Assembly (NCBI RefSeq): GCF_000473995.1
Contig: NC_022571.1
Coordinates: forward strand, 1,452,501-1,516,500
Origin: Clostridium saccharobutylicum DSM 13864
GTDB lineage: Bacteria > Bacillota > Clostridia > Clostridiales > Clostridiaceae
Length of the DNA: 64,000 nt
Reading direction: 5' to 3'
Shown here: positions 1 through 8,514 of the stretch, in pieces
How the letters are laid out: each line of letters starts with the position of its first letter
How positions within the stretch are numbered: position 1 is the first letter of the stretch
Made by a program: the position numbers and the translations under genes
Notes under the pieces: model-generated
Database searches by the model: none
Seen by the model: the letters and a program-made list of their open reading frames with translations, nothing else
Told to the model about the DNA's origin: nothing

Positions 1-1
1 T

Positions 2-940
2 GGAAACAATACTGCACAGAATGAAACTTCTAATAAAGAAAGTACAGAAACTAAGGAAGTCAGCGTTGTAATCCCAGATGGACTTCCAGCTATATCAATA
101 GCTAAACTTATAAAGGAAAAGCCAGAGATTAAAAAAGGATATAGTGTTAATTATACTATAGAACAAAATTCAGATAGTTTATCTACAAGTGTAATGAAGG
201 GTGAGCCAGATATAGCAATTGTTCCTTCTAATTTAGCGGCTACTGCGTATAATAAGAATAAGCAATATAAAATAGCGGGAACTGTTGGATGGGGATCTTT
301 TTATATTGGAACAACTAAAGAAAATCAAAATATTGAAGATTTAAAAGGAAAAGAGATTTATAACATAGGTAAGGGATTAACTCCAGATATAATTGCTAAA
401 ACTATACTTAAGGATAAAGGAATTAATGTTGATAAGGATGTTACTTTTAGTTACGTAGAAGGAGTAAATGAATTAGCACCAATTATTTTATCTGGAAAAA
501 CAGATTATGCAGTTATACCAGAACCAGCATTATCTACAGTTCAAGCAAAAAATTCAAATTTCAAAACAATGTTAGATTTAAATGAGGAATGGAAAAAAAT
601 AAATAATTCAGAATATGGATATCCACAATCAACAATAATTGTGAAGAGTGATTTGTATGATAAGGATAAGGATTTTGTTGACCAGGTTTTAAATCAAATT
701 AAAATAAGTACAGAGTGGGCATATAATAATAAAGAAACTTTAGGAGATTACTGTGAAGAAATAGGAGTTTCAGCTAAAAAGCCTGTAATAATGAAATCTA
801 TAGATAAATCAAATATAAAATATGTTCCAATTAAAGAATCATATAAGGAATATAAAACGTATTTTGAAAAGCTAAATTCATTTGATCCTAAAACAATAGG
901 AGGAAGTTTACCTGATGATGAAATATTCATGGAAAAGTAG
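2..940 (+). CDS. ABC transporter substrate-binding protein, NitT/TauT-like (5' end cut by window edge)
   Basis: Open reading frame runs from the window edge to a TAG stop, so the signal peptide and lipobox are missing; 312 residues are visible. The first visible residues are a Ser/Thr/Asn/Glu-rich linker as found after a lipoprotein signal. The mature part starts near VSVVIPDGLPA and has the two-lobe periplasmic-binding layout, with the segments PDIAIVPSNLAA and TDYAVIPEPALS typical of the SsuA/ThiY/NMT1-like clan. It lies directly before a permease and an ATPase of the same transporter class and overlaps the permease start. The ligand (sulfonate, nitrate, pyrimidine or other) cannot be read from sequence. 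Family call is firm, substrate unknown. Confidence 0.85.
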   Translation, partial: GNNTAQNETSNKESTETKEVSVVIPDGLPAISIAKLIKEKPEIKKGYSVNYTIEQNSDSLSTSVMKGEPDIAIVPSNLAATAYNKNKQYKIAGTVGWGSFYIGTTKENQNIEDLKGKEIYNIGKGLTPDIIAKTILKDKGINVDKDVTFSYVEGVNELAPIILSGKTDYAVIPEPALSTVQAKNSNFKTMLDLNEEWKKINNSEYGYPQSTIIVKSDLYDKDKDFVDQVLNQIKISTEWAYNNKETLGDYCEEIGVSAKKPVIMKSIDKSNIKYVPIKESYKEYKTYFEKLNSFDPKTIGGSLPDDEIFMEK

Positions 941-1670
941 AGTATATATCTTAATATCATGCTTATTTTTTATAGCATTATGGCAAGTAAGTGCAATAAT
1001 AATTGATAATGATATATACATTCCAAGAATACAACAGGTAATTAAATCTATTGTAGAGATTGTTAATGAACCAGATTTCTTTAAAATAGTATTAAGTAGT
1101 TTTTATAGAACTGCTATTAGCTATATTTTAGCTTTAGGATGTTCTATGATTTTAGGGGTACTCTCAGTAGTGTATCCCTTTTTTAAGTATTTATTAAGCC
1201 CTTTAAATTCTTTTGTTAAAACAATACCAACGATGGTACTTGTTGTTTTAGCTTTGGTTTGGTTTACTAAAGATAGTGCACCATTTGTAGTTGGGTTTGC
1301 TATTACGTTTCCTATTCTTTATGAAGGTGTAAGAAATAGCATTATGCAAATTGATAAAAAATTAATAGATATGACCGAAATTTATGAAGTTGAATTAATA
1401 GATAAAATAAAAAAAATATATTTTCCGGTTATGAAATTTTATTTTATGAGTATTTTTGTATCGACATTTTCTTTGACATTTAAGGTGGTAATTGCTGGAG
1501 AAATACATGGTCAACCTAAATTTGGGATAGGAACTCATATACAATTAGAAAAGGTTAATTTTAATGTATCTGGGATTTTTGCATGGATTATAATTATTAT
1601 GTTTATATCATTAATATTTGAGTTGATAAATAGGTTTTTACAAAAAAAGATATATAGGTGGAATAAATGA
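915..1670 (+). CDS. ABC transporter permease, SsuC/TauC-like
   Basis: A 251-residue membrane protein with about six hydrophobic segments. It carries the BPD_transp_1 coupling region around residues 150-195 (MTEIYEVELIDKIKKIYFP), where the EAA-type loop docks on the ATPase. Length is normal for this family. The start ATG lies inside the end of the binding-protein gene, and an AGGAGG Shine-Dalgarno at 899-904 supports it, so translation is probably coupled. The stop overlaps the next start as ATGA. It would form the membrane channel of a nitrate/sulfonate/taurine-type importer; substrate unknown. Confidence 0.88.
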   Translation: MMKYSWKSRVYILISCLFFIALWQVSAIIIDNDIYIPRIQQVIKSIVEIVNEPDFFKIVLSSFYRTAISYILALGCSMILGVLSVVYPFFKYLLSPLNSFVKTIPTMVLVVLALVWFTKDSAPFVVGFAITFPILYEGVRNSIMQIDKKLIDMTEIYEVELIDKIKKIYFPVMKFYFMSIFVSTFSLTFKVVIAGEIHGQPKFGIGTHIQLEKVNFNVSGIFAWIIIIMFISLIFELINRFLQKKIYRWNK

Positions 1671-2335
1671 AAATAGATATTAACAATTTAAATAAATCTT
1701 ATGGAAATGAAAACATTTTTAGAAACTTTAATTTAGAATTTAATGATGAAAAGGTAAATTGTATAGTTGGGCAATCTGGATGTGGTAAGAGTACACTTTT
1801 GAATATTATAGCAGGATTGGAAGAAATAGATGCTGGCGATATAAGTGGATATTTGAAAAGAGATATAAGTTATATATTTCAAGAGGACAGATTGATAGAA
1901 TGGCTGACTGTTAAGGAAAATTTAGAACTTACATTAAAAAAGTATTTTGATAAAAATTTATTAGAAAAAGAAATAGAAAAAATATTAAGCTTAGTAGGTA
2001 TAAACAATATTAAAAATAAATATCCAAATGCATTAAGTGGTGGAATGAGGCAAAGAGTTAATATAGCACGAGCTTTTGGAAAACCTTCTAAAATAATTTT
2101 AATGGATGAACCATTTAAATCTTTAGACTATAAGTTGAAGTATACAATAATAGATGAATTTAAGACTATATTAGAGAGAAAAAAAAGAATGGTCATTTTA
2201 GTAACGCACGATGTAGATGAAGCTATATATTTCCAGGGAAATGTTATAATATTTGGTAGTAAACCCGTAGAAATCAGAGGAGTATTTAATAAAGAATTAT
2301 ATAAACATAAAGATGAAATTTTAAAATTAATATAA
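1667..2335 (+). CDS. ABC transporter ATP-binding protein, SsuB/TauB-like
   Basis: A 222-residue ATPase with Walker A GQSGCGKST (about residues 35-43), Q-loop FQEDRLIEW, signature LSGGMRQR, Walker B KIILMDEP and switch histidine in VTHDVDEA. The Q-loop followed by R-L-x-W is characteristic of the nitrate/sulfonate/taurine subfamily. The start codon overlaps the permease stop by four bases (ATGA). With the two genes upstream it makes a complete three-gene importer. The transcript probably ends in the large palindrome beginning about 20 bases after the stop codon. Confidence 0.92.
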   Translation: MKIDINNLNKSYGNENIFRNFNLEFNDEKVNCIVGQSGCGKSTLLNIIAGLEEIDAGDISGYLKRDISYIFQEDRLIEWLTVKENLELTLKKYFDKNLLEKEIEKILSLVGINNIKNKYPNALSGGMRQRVNIARAFGKPSKIILMDEPFKSLDYKLKYTIIDEFKTILERKKRMVILVTHDVDEAIYFQGNVIIFGSKPVEIRGVFNKELYKHKDEILKLI

Positions 2336-2356
2336 CTATAGATGAATAACTTATAA

Positions 2357-2599
2357 CTTAAACTTATGTGATGACTTACCGAAAGAAGCTGTATTCTTTT
2401 TCTCGGTTGCTATATAATTTGGCTGTGGATTTCTACCAGTCGAAGTTGCACCTATTCATGCATGTTCCTCAAGCAAATTGATGACAAGCATGAATGGAAC
2501 AACTTCGGCTGAAGAAATGCCTACAGCTCAATTATAAATGCAATACTCCGAAAAAGAATACAGCTTCTTTCTAATATAGAATATATTGCAAAGTTTAAG
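2357..2599. repeat. Element E1: long imperfect palindrome, about 243 bp
   Basis: The two halves are inverted copies over almost the whole length. Outer ends are CTTAAACTT and AAGTTTAAG; inside them GAAAGAAGCTGTATTC (2380-2395) pairs with GAATACAGCTTCTTTC (2556-2571), and CGAAGTTG (2441-2448) pairs with CAACTTCG (2500-2507). The apical stem is TTCATGC/GCATGAA. Read on the minus strand, the centre (TTGAGGAACATGCATGAA) resembles the conserved loop of elements E2 and E4-E7, but less closely. It lies directly after the ABC operon and may also end that transcript. No coding potential. MITE-like or structured-RNA origin is inference. Confidence 0.7.
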
Positions 2600-2616
2600 C
2601 ATAATTATTAGTTTGT

Positions 2617-2871
2617 TTATCCATATATATATATTTTGCTTCCAACTAAGATAAAAAAAAATCCTGCTAACATGAAGCTTGAAATACTTAGCAATTTTTT
2701 ATTGTCATTTAATAAATTAATGCCAAGGAAAGTATTACAAAGCCCTAAACATATAAAAATAAACGGGAAACAGTCATTAGGATTTGAGTTACTTTCTATT
2801 AAATTTAATGATAAAATAGGCAATGTTATAGCTAAAATAAAATTAATTATATAAAAAGTTTTTTTGATCAA
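2617..2871 (-). CDS. Small three-helix membrane protein (possibly DUF3953-like)
   Basis: An 84-residue, strongly hydrophobic protein with three predicted membrane helices (about residues 5-23, 36-54 and 62-82) separated by short polar turns. The start is TTG, preceded by AAGGTGGTG at a suitable distance; no better start is present. Convergent with the ABC operon and alone in its transcript. Size and layout resemble small DUF3953-type proteins of Firmicutes, but I cannot confirm this without a profile search. Function unknown. The opposite-strand frame across the same bases is a shadow. Confidence 0.6.
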   Translation of the reverse strand: MIKKTFYIINFILAITLPILSLNLIESNSNPNDCFPFIFICLGLCNTFLGINLLNDNKKLLSISSFMLAGFFFILVGSKIYIYG

Positions 2872-3159
2872 TATTACACCACCTTACAAATGGAAAATTA
2901 TGTATCGCAATATTTAAATTATATACAAGCTAATTAAATTTTATTCCTAAAAAGAAAGAATTTTAATATTAGGCGCACTAAAATTATATGGGGGAATGCA
3001 AGCTGACATGAGAAGATATATATTTAGTGTATTATTAATATTGAACAAAAATTAGAACAAATGAATACCTTAATACATAAGGAGAAAAAATTGTATATAG
3101 AATTGTAATTTGAAATTTTATTGATTAAAAGAAAAAAATTAATAATGGAAGGTGTGTTC

Positions 3160-3480
3160 ATGATTACAAATATAAATGATGAAAATTTTCAAAAGGAAGT
3201 TTTAGAAGAAGAAAAATTAGTTTTAGTAGATTTTTCGGCATGGTGGTGTGGTCCTTGTAAAATGGTAGCACCTATACTAGAGAGAATATCAAATGAAAAT
3301 TGTAATATAAAGATTACTACTATTGATGTTGATAGAAGTCCAGTTGCTTCAATAAGATATCAAGTACAAAGCATTCCTGCAATTAAGTTTTTTAAAAATG
3401 GAGAAGTTGTAGATGAAATAATAGGATTTGCACCAAGAAAACAAATTGAAGAAGTTATAAATAAAAATTTATATAATTAA
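3160..3480 (+). CDS. trxA: Thioredoxin
   Basis: A 106-residue single-domain thioredoxin. The active site is WCGPCK near residue 29, preceded by DFSAW, and the cis-proline loop is QSIPAIKFF. It reduces protein disulfides in the cytosol, normally with electrons from thioredoxin reductase, which is not in this window. I start at ATG 3160, behind GGAAGGTG; a TTG 13 codons earlier would add a charged tail absent from the family and lacks a ribosome site. Length is typical. It is monocistronic, with AT-rich sequence on both sides. Confidence 0.93.
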   Translation: MITNINDENFQKEVLEEEKLVLVDFSAWWCGPCKMVAPILERISNENCNIKITTIDVDRSPVASIRYQVQSIPAIKFFKNGEVVDEIIGFAPRKQIEEVINKNLYN

Positions 3481-3644
3481 TATTTGCTAAAAATTATATA
3501 AAGGCATATTTAAATGTGAATGGATAATAAAAATAAATTTTCAAGGAAATATTAAAATTTATTAATACAGTATTATATGTAAATTAAAATATAAAATAAA
3601 TAGTTATCTTAAAATTTTTATTTTCAATAAATTTTAAGCATATG

Positions 3645-3850
3645 AAAAACAACAAGTCCCAAATGTTATGATTATCTTTCATTAGGCAAGGAAGCAGATT
3701 TGATTCATAGCAGTTCTATTAGAGCAATCTGATGATGAGCAGAGAACTTAAATCTATGATTTGATGATGGCCGCTTATTCTGTCAGTGTATGCGCATCAA
3801 GCATTTTATGATGGAAAATAATCATGATAGATGGACTTGTTATTGATTTT
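3645..3850. repeat. Element E2: palindromic element carrying both internal modules (minus orientation)
   Basis: Outer arms pair over about 30 bp: AACAAGTCC...ATGATTATCTTTC on the left with GAAAATAATCATGAT...GGACTTGTTATT on the right. Inside, on the minus strand, the conserved loop CTAATAGAACTGCTATGA (3722-3705) sits on a CAGATT/AATCTG stem and is followed by TTCCTTGCCTAATG. A diverged form of the second module (GAATAAGCGG, minus strand, about 3770) precedes it, the same order as in element E7. The gap 3481-3875 holds no gene. Confidence 0.75.
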
Positions 3851-3875
3851 AACTTAAGAAAACTATACTTGATTT

Positions 3876-4298
3876 TTAAATCTTTTTTAGAGAATTAAGT
3901 TTGGAAATTTTCTCATATATAGTGTACATGTCAATATTAGAATTGTTTGTAGAATCATTAAGTTTATTTGTTAATGCATTCTTTTCAGAAGTAGAATCAT
4001 TTAAAATATCTTCGTTAGAATTAGAAGTTATTGTTTTACAACATTTCTGATTATGAAGTTTTATTTCATCATCTATATTGTTTGAGATTACAGGTGAGAA
4101 TGTTTTTGAATCAGAATGTTGTGTTTTATTGGATTTAAGAGAGTTTAAAGTGTTTTTAAAGGAGTTAGAGTTATTAGTTTTTTTGGTAGAGGCAATATAC
4201 GTATTATTAGTATATGGTCTTTTAGTTATATTATTATTTGTACTAATTGCAGTTATAATGCAATTGTTATTTGAAACTAAGTTGATTTTATTAGACAT
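3876..4298 (-). CDS. Low-complexity Asn/Ser/Thr-rich hypothetical protein
   Basis: A 140-residue protein very rich in Asn, Ser, Thr and Lys, without a signal peptide, membrane helix or recognisable domain. A short ordered-looking C-terminus ends MYTIYEKISKLNSLKKI. I place the start at ATG 4298, because an AGGAGG site lies just upstream on the minus strand; an ATG 24 codons earlier adds a hydrophobic stretch but has no such site and runs into a repeat remnant. Two cysteines occur together in QKCCKT. Function unknown. It sits between two copies of the same repeat end and may be lineage-specific. Confidence 0.5.
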   Translation of the reverse strand: MSNKINLVSNNNCIITAISTNNNITKRPYTNNTYIASTKKTNNSNSFKNTLNSLKSNKTQHSDSKTFSPVISNNIDDEIKLHNQKCCKTITSNSNEDILNDSTSEKNALTNKLNDSTNNSNIDMYTIYEKISKLNSLKKI

Positions 4299-4344
4299 AC
4301 ATATTCCTCCTTTAGATATGAACACAATATTTATAATTTGAGCT

Positions 4345-4397
4345 ATTAGGCATATTATAAAAATAATCATGATATTTTGGACTTGTTATTTTCTTTA
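4345..4397. repeat. Deletion derivative of the E2-type element
   Basis: ATTAGGCA followed shortly by AAATAATCATGATA and TGGACTTGTTATT. These are an interior piece and the right end of E2, joined with the middle missing. It lies just upstream of the Asn/Ser-rich gene's start, so that gene is bracketed by E2-type ends. The rest of the gap 4299-4604 is AT-rich with no gene. Confidence 0.6.
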
Positions 4398-4551
4398 ATG
4401 TGCCTTATTTATATAATCGAAATGTTATTGGAAAAGTTTACTGAATATTAAGATAATTTTGGATTTAATATATAATATTACTAAAGAAAGATTTGAATGC
4501 GTCATTAAGATTATTTTTTATAAAGATTTAAAATAGATATGTGCAATAATA

Positions 4552-4592
4552 AATAGAGAAAAGTACATATTGAAATGTCTTTTCTCTATTTA
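4552..4592 (-). terminator. Rho-independent terminator of ilvE
   Basis: AAATAGAGAAAAG (4552-4564) pairs with CTTTTCTCTATTT (4580-4592); T-rich sequence follows on the minus strand. It starts 13 bases past the ilvE stop codon. Confidence 0.8.
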
Positions 4593-4604
4593 TTGTTAAA
4601 TTTA

Positions 4605-5633
4605 TTATTTTACTTCATAAATCCAACCTTCTGGAGCTTCTACATCACCAAGTTGAATTCCGTAAAGAATATCATATAATTTTTTTATAGTAGGACCTAC
4701 TTCAGTTTCACTATGGAATACATGTCTTTTACCTTCATAATCAATGGCACCGATTGGTGTTATTACAGCAGCAGTACCACAAGCACCTGCTTCTTTGAAT
4801 TCATCTAAATTATCAACAAAGACCTCTCTTTCATATACTGGCATCTTTAAGTAATGTTCAGCAATATAAAGTAAAGAATATTTAGTTATACTTGGTAAAA
4901 TTGAAGATGATTTTGGTGTAACAAATTCATTATTCTTAGTTATTCCAATAAAGTTTGCTGCTCCAACTTCATCAATTTTTGTATGAGTTGCAGGATCTAA
5001 ATAAATACAATCTGCATATCCATCTTTAGCAGCTTTTGCGTGAGCTTGTAATGATGCAGCATAGTTACCTCCAACTTTTTGTTTACCAGTTCCGTGAGGT
5101 GCAGCTCTATCATATTCATCTTGAACAATAAACTTACAAGGTTTTAAACCACCAGAGAAATAAGGTCCAACTGGCATACAAAATACTGTAAATATATATT
5201 CAGGTGCAGGTTTAACTCCTATATTATGTCCAACACCCATAATGATAGGTCTAATATATAAAGTAGCACCAGTACCATAAGGTGGAACATAGTCTATATT
5301 AGCTTTTACAACTTGCATAATAGCATCGATAAATTTTTCTTCAGGTACATGTGGCATAAGAAGTTTGTCACAGCTATCATTCATACGAGCTGCATTTCTA
5401 TCTGGTCTGAATAATTGTACTTTTCCTTCTTTTGTTCTATAAGCTTTTAAACCTTCAAAAGAACTTTGACCATAATGAAGGACGGTAGAAGCCTCGCTTA
5501 TATGAAGCATATTGTCTTCAGTAAGTTTTCCTTCATCCCATTTTCCATCTTTCCAAACTGAAATATAACGAAAATCTGTTTTGATATAATCAAATCCTAA
5601 TTTACTCCAGTCTATATCTGTTTTTTTCCCCAT
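4605..5633 (-). CDS. ilvE: Branched-chain amino acid aminotransferase
   Basis: A 342-residue fold-type IV PLP enzyme, the usual length for type 2 IlvE. It swaps amino groups between 2-oxoglutarate/glutamate and the keto acids of Leu, Ile and Val. Recognisable blocks are the N-terminal HYGQSSFEGLKAYR, the PLP-lysine region GTGKQKVGGNYAAS and the C-terminal GACGTAAVITPIG. I start at ATG 5633, with GGAGG eight bases upstream; a GTG five codons earlier overlaps that ribosome site. Monocistronic, with a clear terminator. No T-box leader is visible in the short upstream gap. Confidence 0.95.
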   Translation of the reverse strand: MGKKTDIDWSKLGFDYIKTDFRYISVWKDGKWDEGKLTEDNMLHISEASTVLHYGQSSFEGLKAYRTKEGKVQLFRPDRNAARMNDSCDKLLMPHVPEEKFIDAIMQVVKANIDYVPPYGTGATLYIRPIIMGVGHNIGVKPAPEYIFTVFCMPVGPYFSGGLKPCKFIVQDEYDRAAPHGTGKQKVGGNYAASLQAHAKAAKDGYADCIYLDPATHTKIDEVGAANFIGITKNNEFVTPKSSSILPSITKYSLLYIAEHYLKMPVYEREVFVDNLDEFKEAGACGTAAVITPIGAIDYEGKRHVFHSETEVGPTIKKLYDILYGIQLGDVEAPEGWIYEVK

Positions 5634-5703
5634 TTTATATTCCTCCACATCTATATTGGCTTATTGCCATTGTTTATTAATAACATATATTTTAGCACTA
5701 CTA

Positions 5704-5743
5704 AAAAAAAAATTCCACAATTCAATAAAAAAGGTGGAACTTT
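5704..5743 (-). terminator. Terminator of nadE
   Basis: On the minus strand GTTCCAC pairs with GTGGAA, followed by nine T residues, downstream of the nadE stop. A-rich sequence on the other arm could let it work in both directions. Confidence 0.7.
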
Positions 5744-5826
5744 TTTAGTAAAAGTGTAAATTTTTATAAATAAGCCTAAAGCATTAGCAATAATTTAAAA
5801 TTTTTTAATAGGCTGATATTAAAAAA

Positions 5827-7725
5827 TTAATTCCAAGGCACAGCATCGGATGGCATGCGCCAATCACCTCTTGGGCTTAAAGAAATGCTACCTACTTTAG
5901 GACCATCAGGAAGAGCGCTTCTTTTAAATTGTTGAGTAAAAAATCTATACATGAATTTATCTAACCATTTTTTAATTTCTTCTTCGCTATAATCATTTTT
6001 AAATGCTGTTTTAGCTAAGAAAAAGATTCTTTCTTTTGTAGATCCGTGTTTTATAAAATGGTACAAGAAGAAATCATGAAGTTCATAAGGGCCAACTATA
6101 TCTTCGGTCTTTTGAGTTATTTCACCATTTTTATCTTTAGGTAATAATTCAGGGCTAACAGGTGTATCTAATATATCCATAAGAGTATGGCTAACAATTT
6201 CATTAGATTCATTTTGAGCCACGTATTTAACCAAATATCTAACTAGTGTTTTTGGAATTGAAGGATTTACAGAATACATTGACATATGGTCTCCATTATA
6301 AGTACACCAACCAAGTGCAAGTTCTGATAAATCACCAGTACCAATTAAAAGGCCTCTTTCTTTATTTGCAATGTCCATTAAAATTTGAGTTCTTTCTCTA
6401 GCTTGAACATTTTCGTAGGTAACATCATGTATTTCCTTATCATGACCTATATCTTCAAAATGTTGAAGAGATGCTTTGACAATATTTATTTCTCTAAGAT
6501 CAGTTCCGAGTTCTCTGCATAAATCTAGAGCATTATTATAAGTCCTATCAGTAGTACCAAATCCAGGCATAGTTATAGTTACGATGTTCTTTTTATCTAA
6601 ATTCAGAAGCTCAAAAGTTTTAACAATTACAAGAAGAGCTAAAGTAGAATCTAATCCACCTGAAATTCCAATCACCGCTTTTTGGGATTTTGTATGTTCT
6701 AGCCTTTTGGCTAAGCTTGAAGCTTGTATATTGAAAATTTCTTTACAACGCATTTCTCTTTCTTTTTCAATGCTAGGAACAAATGGATGTCTATCGATAA
6801 ATCTATCAAAACTTTTTAATGAAGTATTACTAAACTCAAATTCGATTAAATGTGGTTTTTTATGTATCATTTTAGAAGAATCTCTAAAGCTAAGATTTTT
6901 CATTCTCTCAGATTTTAATTTAAATACATCGACTTCAGAATAAATGACTTCATTATCTCTTTGAAATCTTTTATTTTCTTTTAATAAAGAACCATTTTCA
7001 CTTATTAATAGATGTCCGCTAAATAAAACGTCAGTTGTAGATTCATGAACTCCAGCAGAAGCATAAATATAACTGCACATAGTTCGAGCACTTTGATTTG
7101 CGATAAGGTTTTTTCTATAATCCATCTTACTTACTAATTCGTTAGAGGCTGATAAGTTACCAATTATATGAGCACCCATAAGAGAAAGGTAAGAGCTTGG
7201 TGGGATTGCTACCCATAAGTCTTCACAGATTTCAACTCCAAAATTAGCTACATTAGAAGAGAAAATTAAATTTGTACCAAATGGAATGTTTTTTTGATAA
7301 GGTAAATCAATTATATCATTTTCTATAGAGATTCCTTCAGTAAACCATCTTTTTTCATAAAATTCGCTATAGTTAGGAATATAAGATTTTGGGACTATTC
7401 CTAAAATAGATCCTTTGAATAAAAGAAAAGCACAATTATATAAAACGCTATTTGAAATAAGTGGAGCACCGATTGCAATTAGCATATCATCATCTTTACT
7501 GGCAGATAATATTTCCTTGATTCCATATAATGATTTGTTTAATAGATATTCTTGTAAAAACAAATCACCACAAGTATAAGATGTAACGCATAGTTCTGGA
7601 AAAACTATAAATTTACTTCCTTTATTTTTTGCATCATTTATACATTTAATTATATTGTCAACATTATAATCAACATCACTAACCCTAGTTTTGGGACAGG
7701 CAGCCGCTACTTTAATAAAGTCCAT
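5827..7725 (-). CDS. nadE: Glutamine-dependent NAD+ synthetase
   Basis: A 632-residue two-domain enzyme that converts deamido-NAD+ to NAD+ using glutamine. The N-terminal half (about 1-290) is a nitrilase-type glutaminase with PELCVTSYTCGD (catalytic Glu) and VEICEDLW (nucleophile Cys). The C-terminal half (about 330-632) is an ATP-pyrophosphatase synthetase with GISGGLDSTLAL and the GTGDLSELALGWCTY block. Length matches the long bacterial/eukaryotic-type NadE. The start ATG has AAGGAGTGA upstream. It faces ilvE's promoter with its own terminator between, so it is probably monocistronic. Confidence 0.96.
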   Translation of the reverse strand: MDFIKVAAACPKTRVSDVDYNVDNIIKCINDAKNKGSKFIVFPELCVTSYTCGDLFLQEYLLNKSLYGIKEILSASKDDDMLIAIGAPLISNSVLYNCAFLLFKGSILGIVPKSYIPNYSEFYEKRWFTEGISIENDIIDLPYQKNIPFGTNLIFSSNVANFGVEICEDLWVAIPPSSYLSLMGAHIIGNLSASNELVSKMDYRKNLIANQSARTMCSYIYASAGVHESTTDVLFSGHLLISENGSLLKENKRFQRDNEVIYSEVDVFKLKSERMKNLSFRDSSKMIHKKPHLIEFEFSNTSLKSFDRFIDRHPFVPSIEKEREMRCKEIFNIQASSLAKRLEHTKSQKAVIGISGGLDSTLALLVIVKTFELLNLDKKNIVTITMPGFGTTDRTYNNALDLCRELGTDLREINIVKASLQHFEDIGHDKEIHDVTYENVQARERTQILMDIANKERGLLIGTGDLSELALGWCTYNGDHMSMYSVNPSIPKTLVRYLVKYVAQNESNEIVSHTLMDILDTPVSPELLPKDKNGEITQKTEDIVGPYELHDFFLYHFIKHGSTKERIFFLAKTAFKNDYSEEEIKKWLDKFMYRFFTQQFKRSALPDGPKVGSISLSPRGDWRMPSDAVPWN

Positions 7726-8079
7726 ATAATCACTCCTTCTAGCAATAAATTCTTAAATTACGATTTTAAAATTTTTTATACATAATTTACTTTTACTTGG
7801 TGAAATAAATTTATTTAAACTAACTATTATAATTTAGTTATGTATAACATTGATAATTTTGGTATGCTTTTTCACTTTATAGTAATCTTTTTCTTTATTA
7901 TCGTCAAGATTTAGATATTTTTATGTATAGTAATAACATATATTTATAGAAATTGGATTTGGAATAATTTTAAAATAAATAAGATACATTTGAAAATTAT
8001 ATATGTAATAAAATTAATTAGAATTAATACTAAAAAAAGCAATATGAGAATATTATTACTGATAGGGGGAGGCGATAAT
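7726..8079. other. Divergent intergenic region nadE / nfeD
   Basis: AT-rich sequence between divergent genes that must hold promoters for both. I cannot pick a convincing -35/-10 pair and see no riboswitch, repeat or small gene. A frame open from 7990 only extends the downstream membrane gene and lacks a ribosome site. Confidence 0.4.
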
Positions 8080-8502
8080 ATGAATTTGCTTGTATTTTGG
8101 TTAATTATTGTAATTTGTACATTTGTTATAGATATATTAACCAGTAACTTTTGTTTTGTGTTATTTTCTATAGGTGCTATAGTAGCAGCTATATGTGGAA
8201 TATTTGGAATGTCATTTATGATGCAAATAATAATTTTTGCAATAATAAGTATCGTGGCATTAATAATAGGATATCCAATACTGAAGAATAAAAATATACG
8301 TATGTGTAAAAAAACATTACTTATGGAAGAAACTTATATTGGAAAAGTAATGAAGAGTGAAAATGAAATTTCTGATAAAGCTCAGATTAAAGTTAATGGA
8401 GAATATTGGACTGCAATAAATGAAGGGGAGGTAATACATCCAGGTGAAAAATTTGTTATTACAGGGATTGAAGGTATTAAACTAAAAATAAAAAAAGCAT
8501 AG
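8080..8502 (+). CDS. NfeD-like membrane protein
   Basis: A 140-residue protein with two to three N-terminal membrane helices (about residues 3-20, 26-44 and 48-68) and a small C-terminal soluble domain ending GEKFVITGIEGIKLKIKKA, the OB-fold tail of NfeD proteins. The family partners SPFH/flotillin-like proteins in membrane microdomains, and such a gene follows six bases later. The ATG at 8080 is chosen because GGGGGAGG precedes it; the frame is open 30 codons further upstream without support. Biochemical role unproven. Confidence 0.8.
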   Translation: MNLLVFWLIIVICTFVIDILTSNFCFVLFSIGAIVAAICGIFGMSFMMQIIIFAIISIVALIIGYPILKNKNIRMCKKTLLMEETYIGKVMKSENEISDKAQIKVNGEYWTAINEGEVIHPGEKFVITGIEGIKLKIKKA

Positions 8503-8514
8503 GGGGAGTTGGAA

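Noticed and set aside
2636-2854. 72-codon plus-strand frame opposite the small membrane protein.
   Set aside because: No ribosome site; the minus strand gives a coherent three-helix protein with AAGGTGGTG.
3008-3055. 15-codon frame after GGGGGAATG.
   Set aside because: Too short, ribosome site poorly placed, and no supporting context; at most a gene remnant.
4078-4341. 87-codon plus-strand frame, hydrophobic.
   Set aside because: It is the antisense of the Asn/Ser-rich gene, whose start has a clear AGGAGG; hydrophobic content follows from reading Asn codons in reverse.
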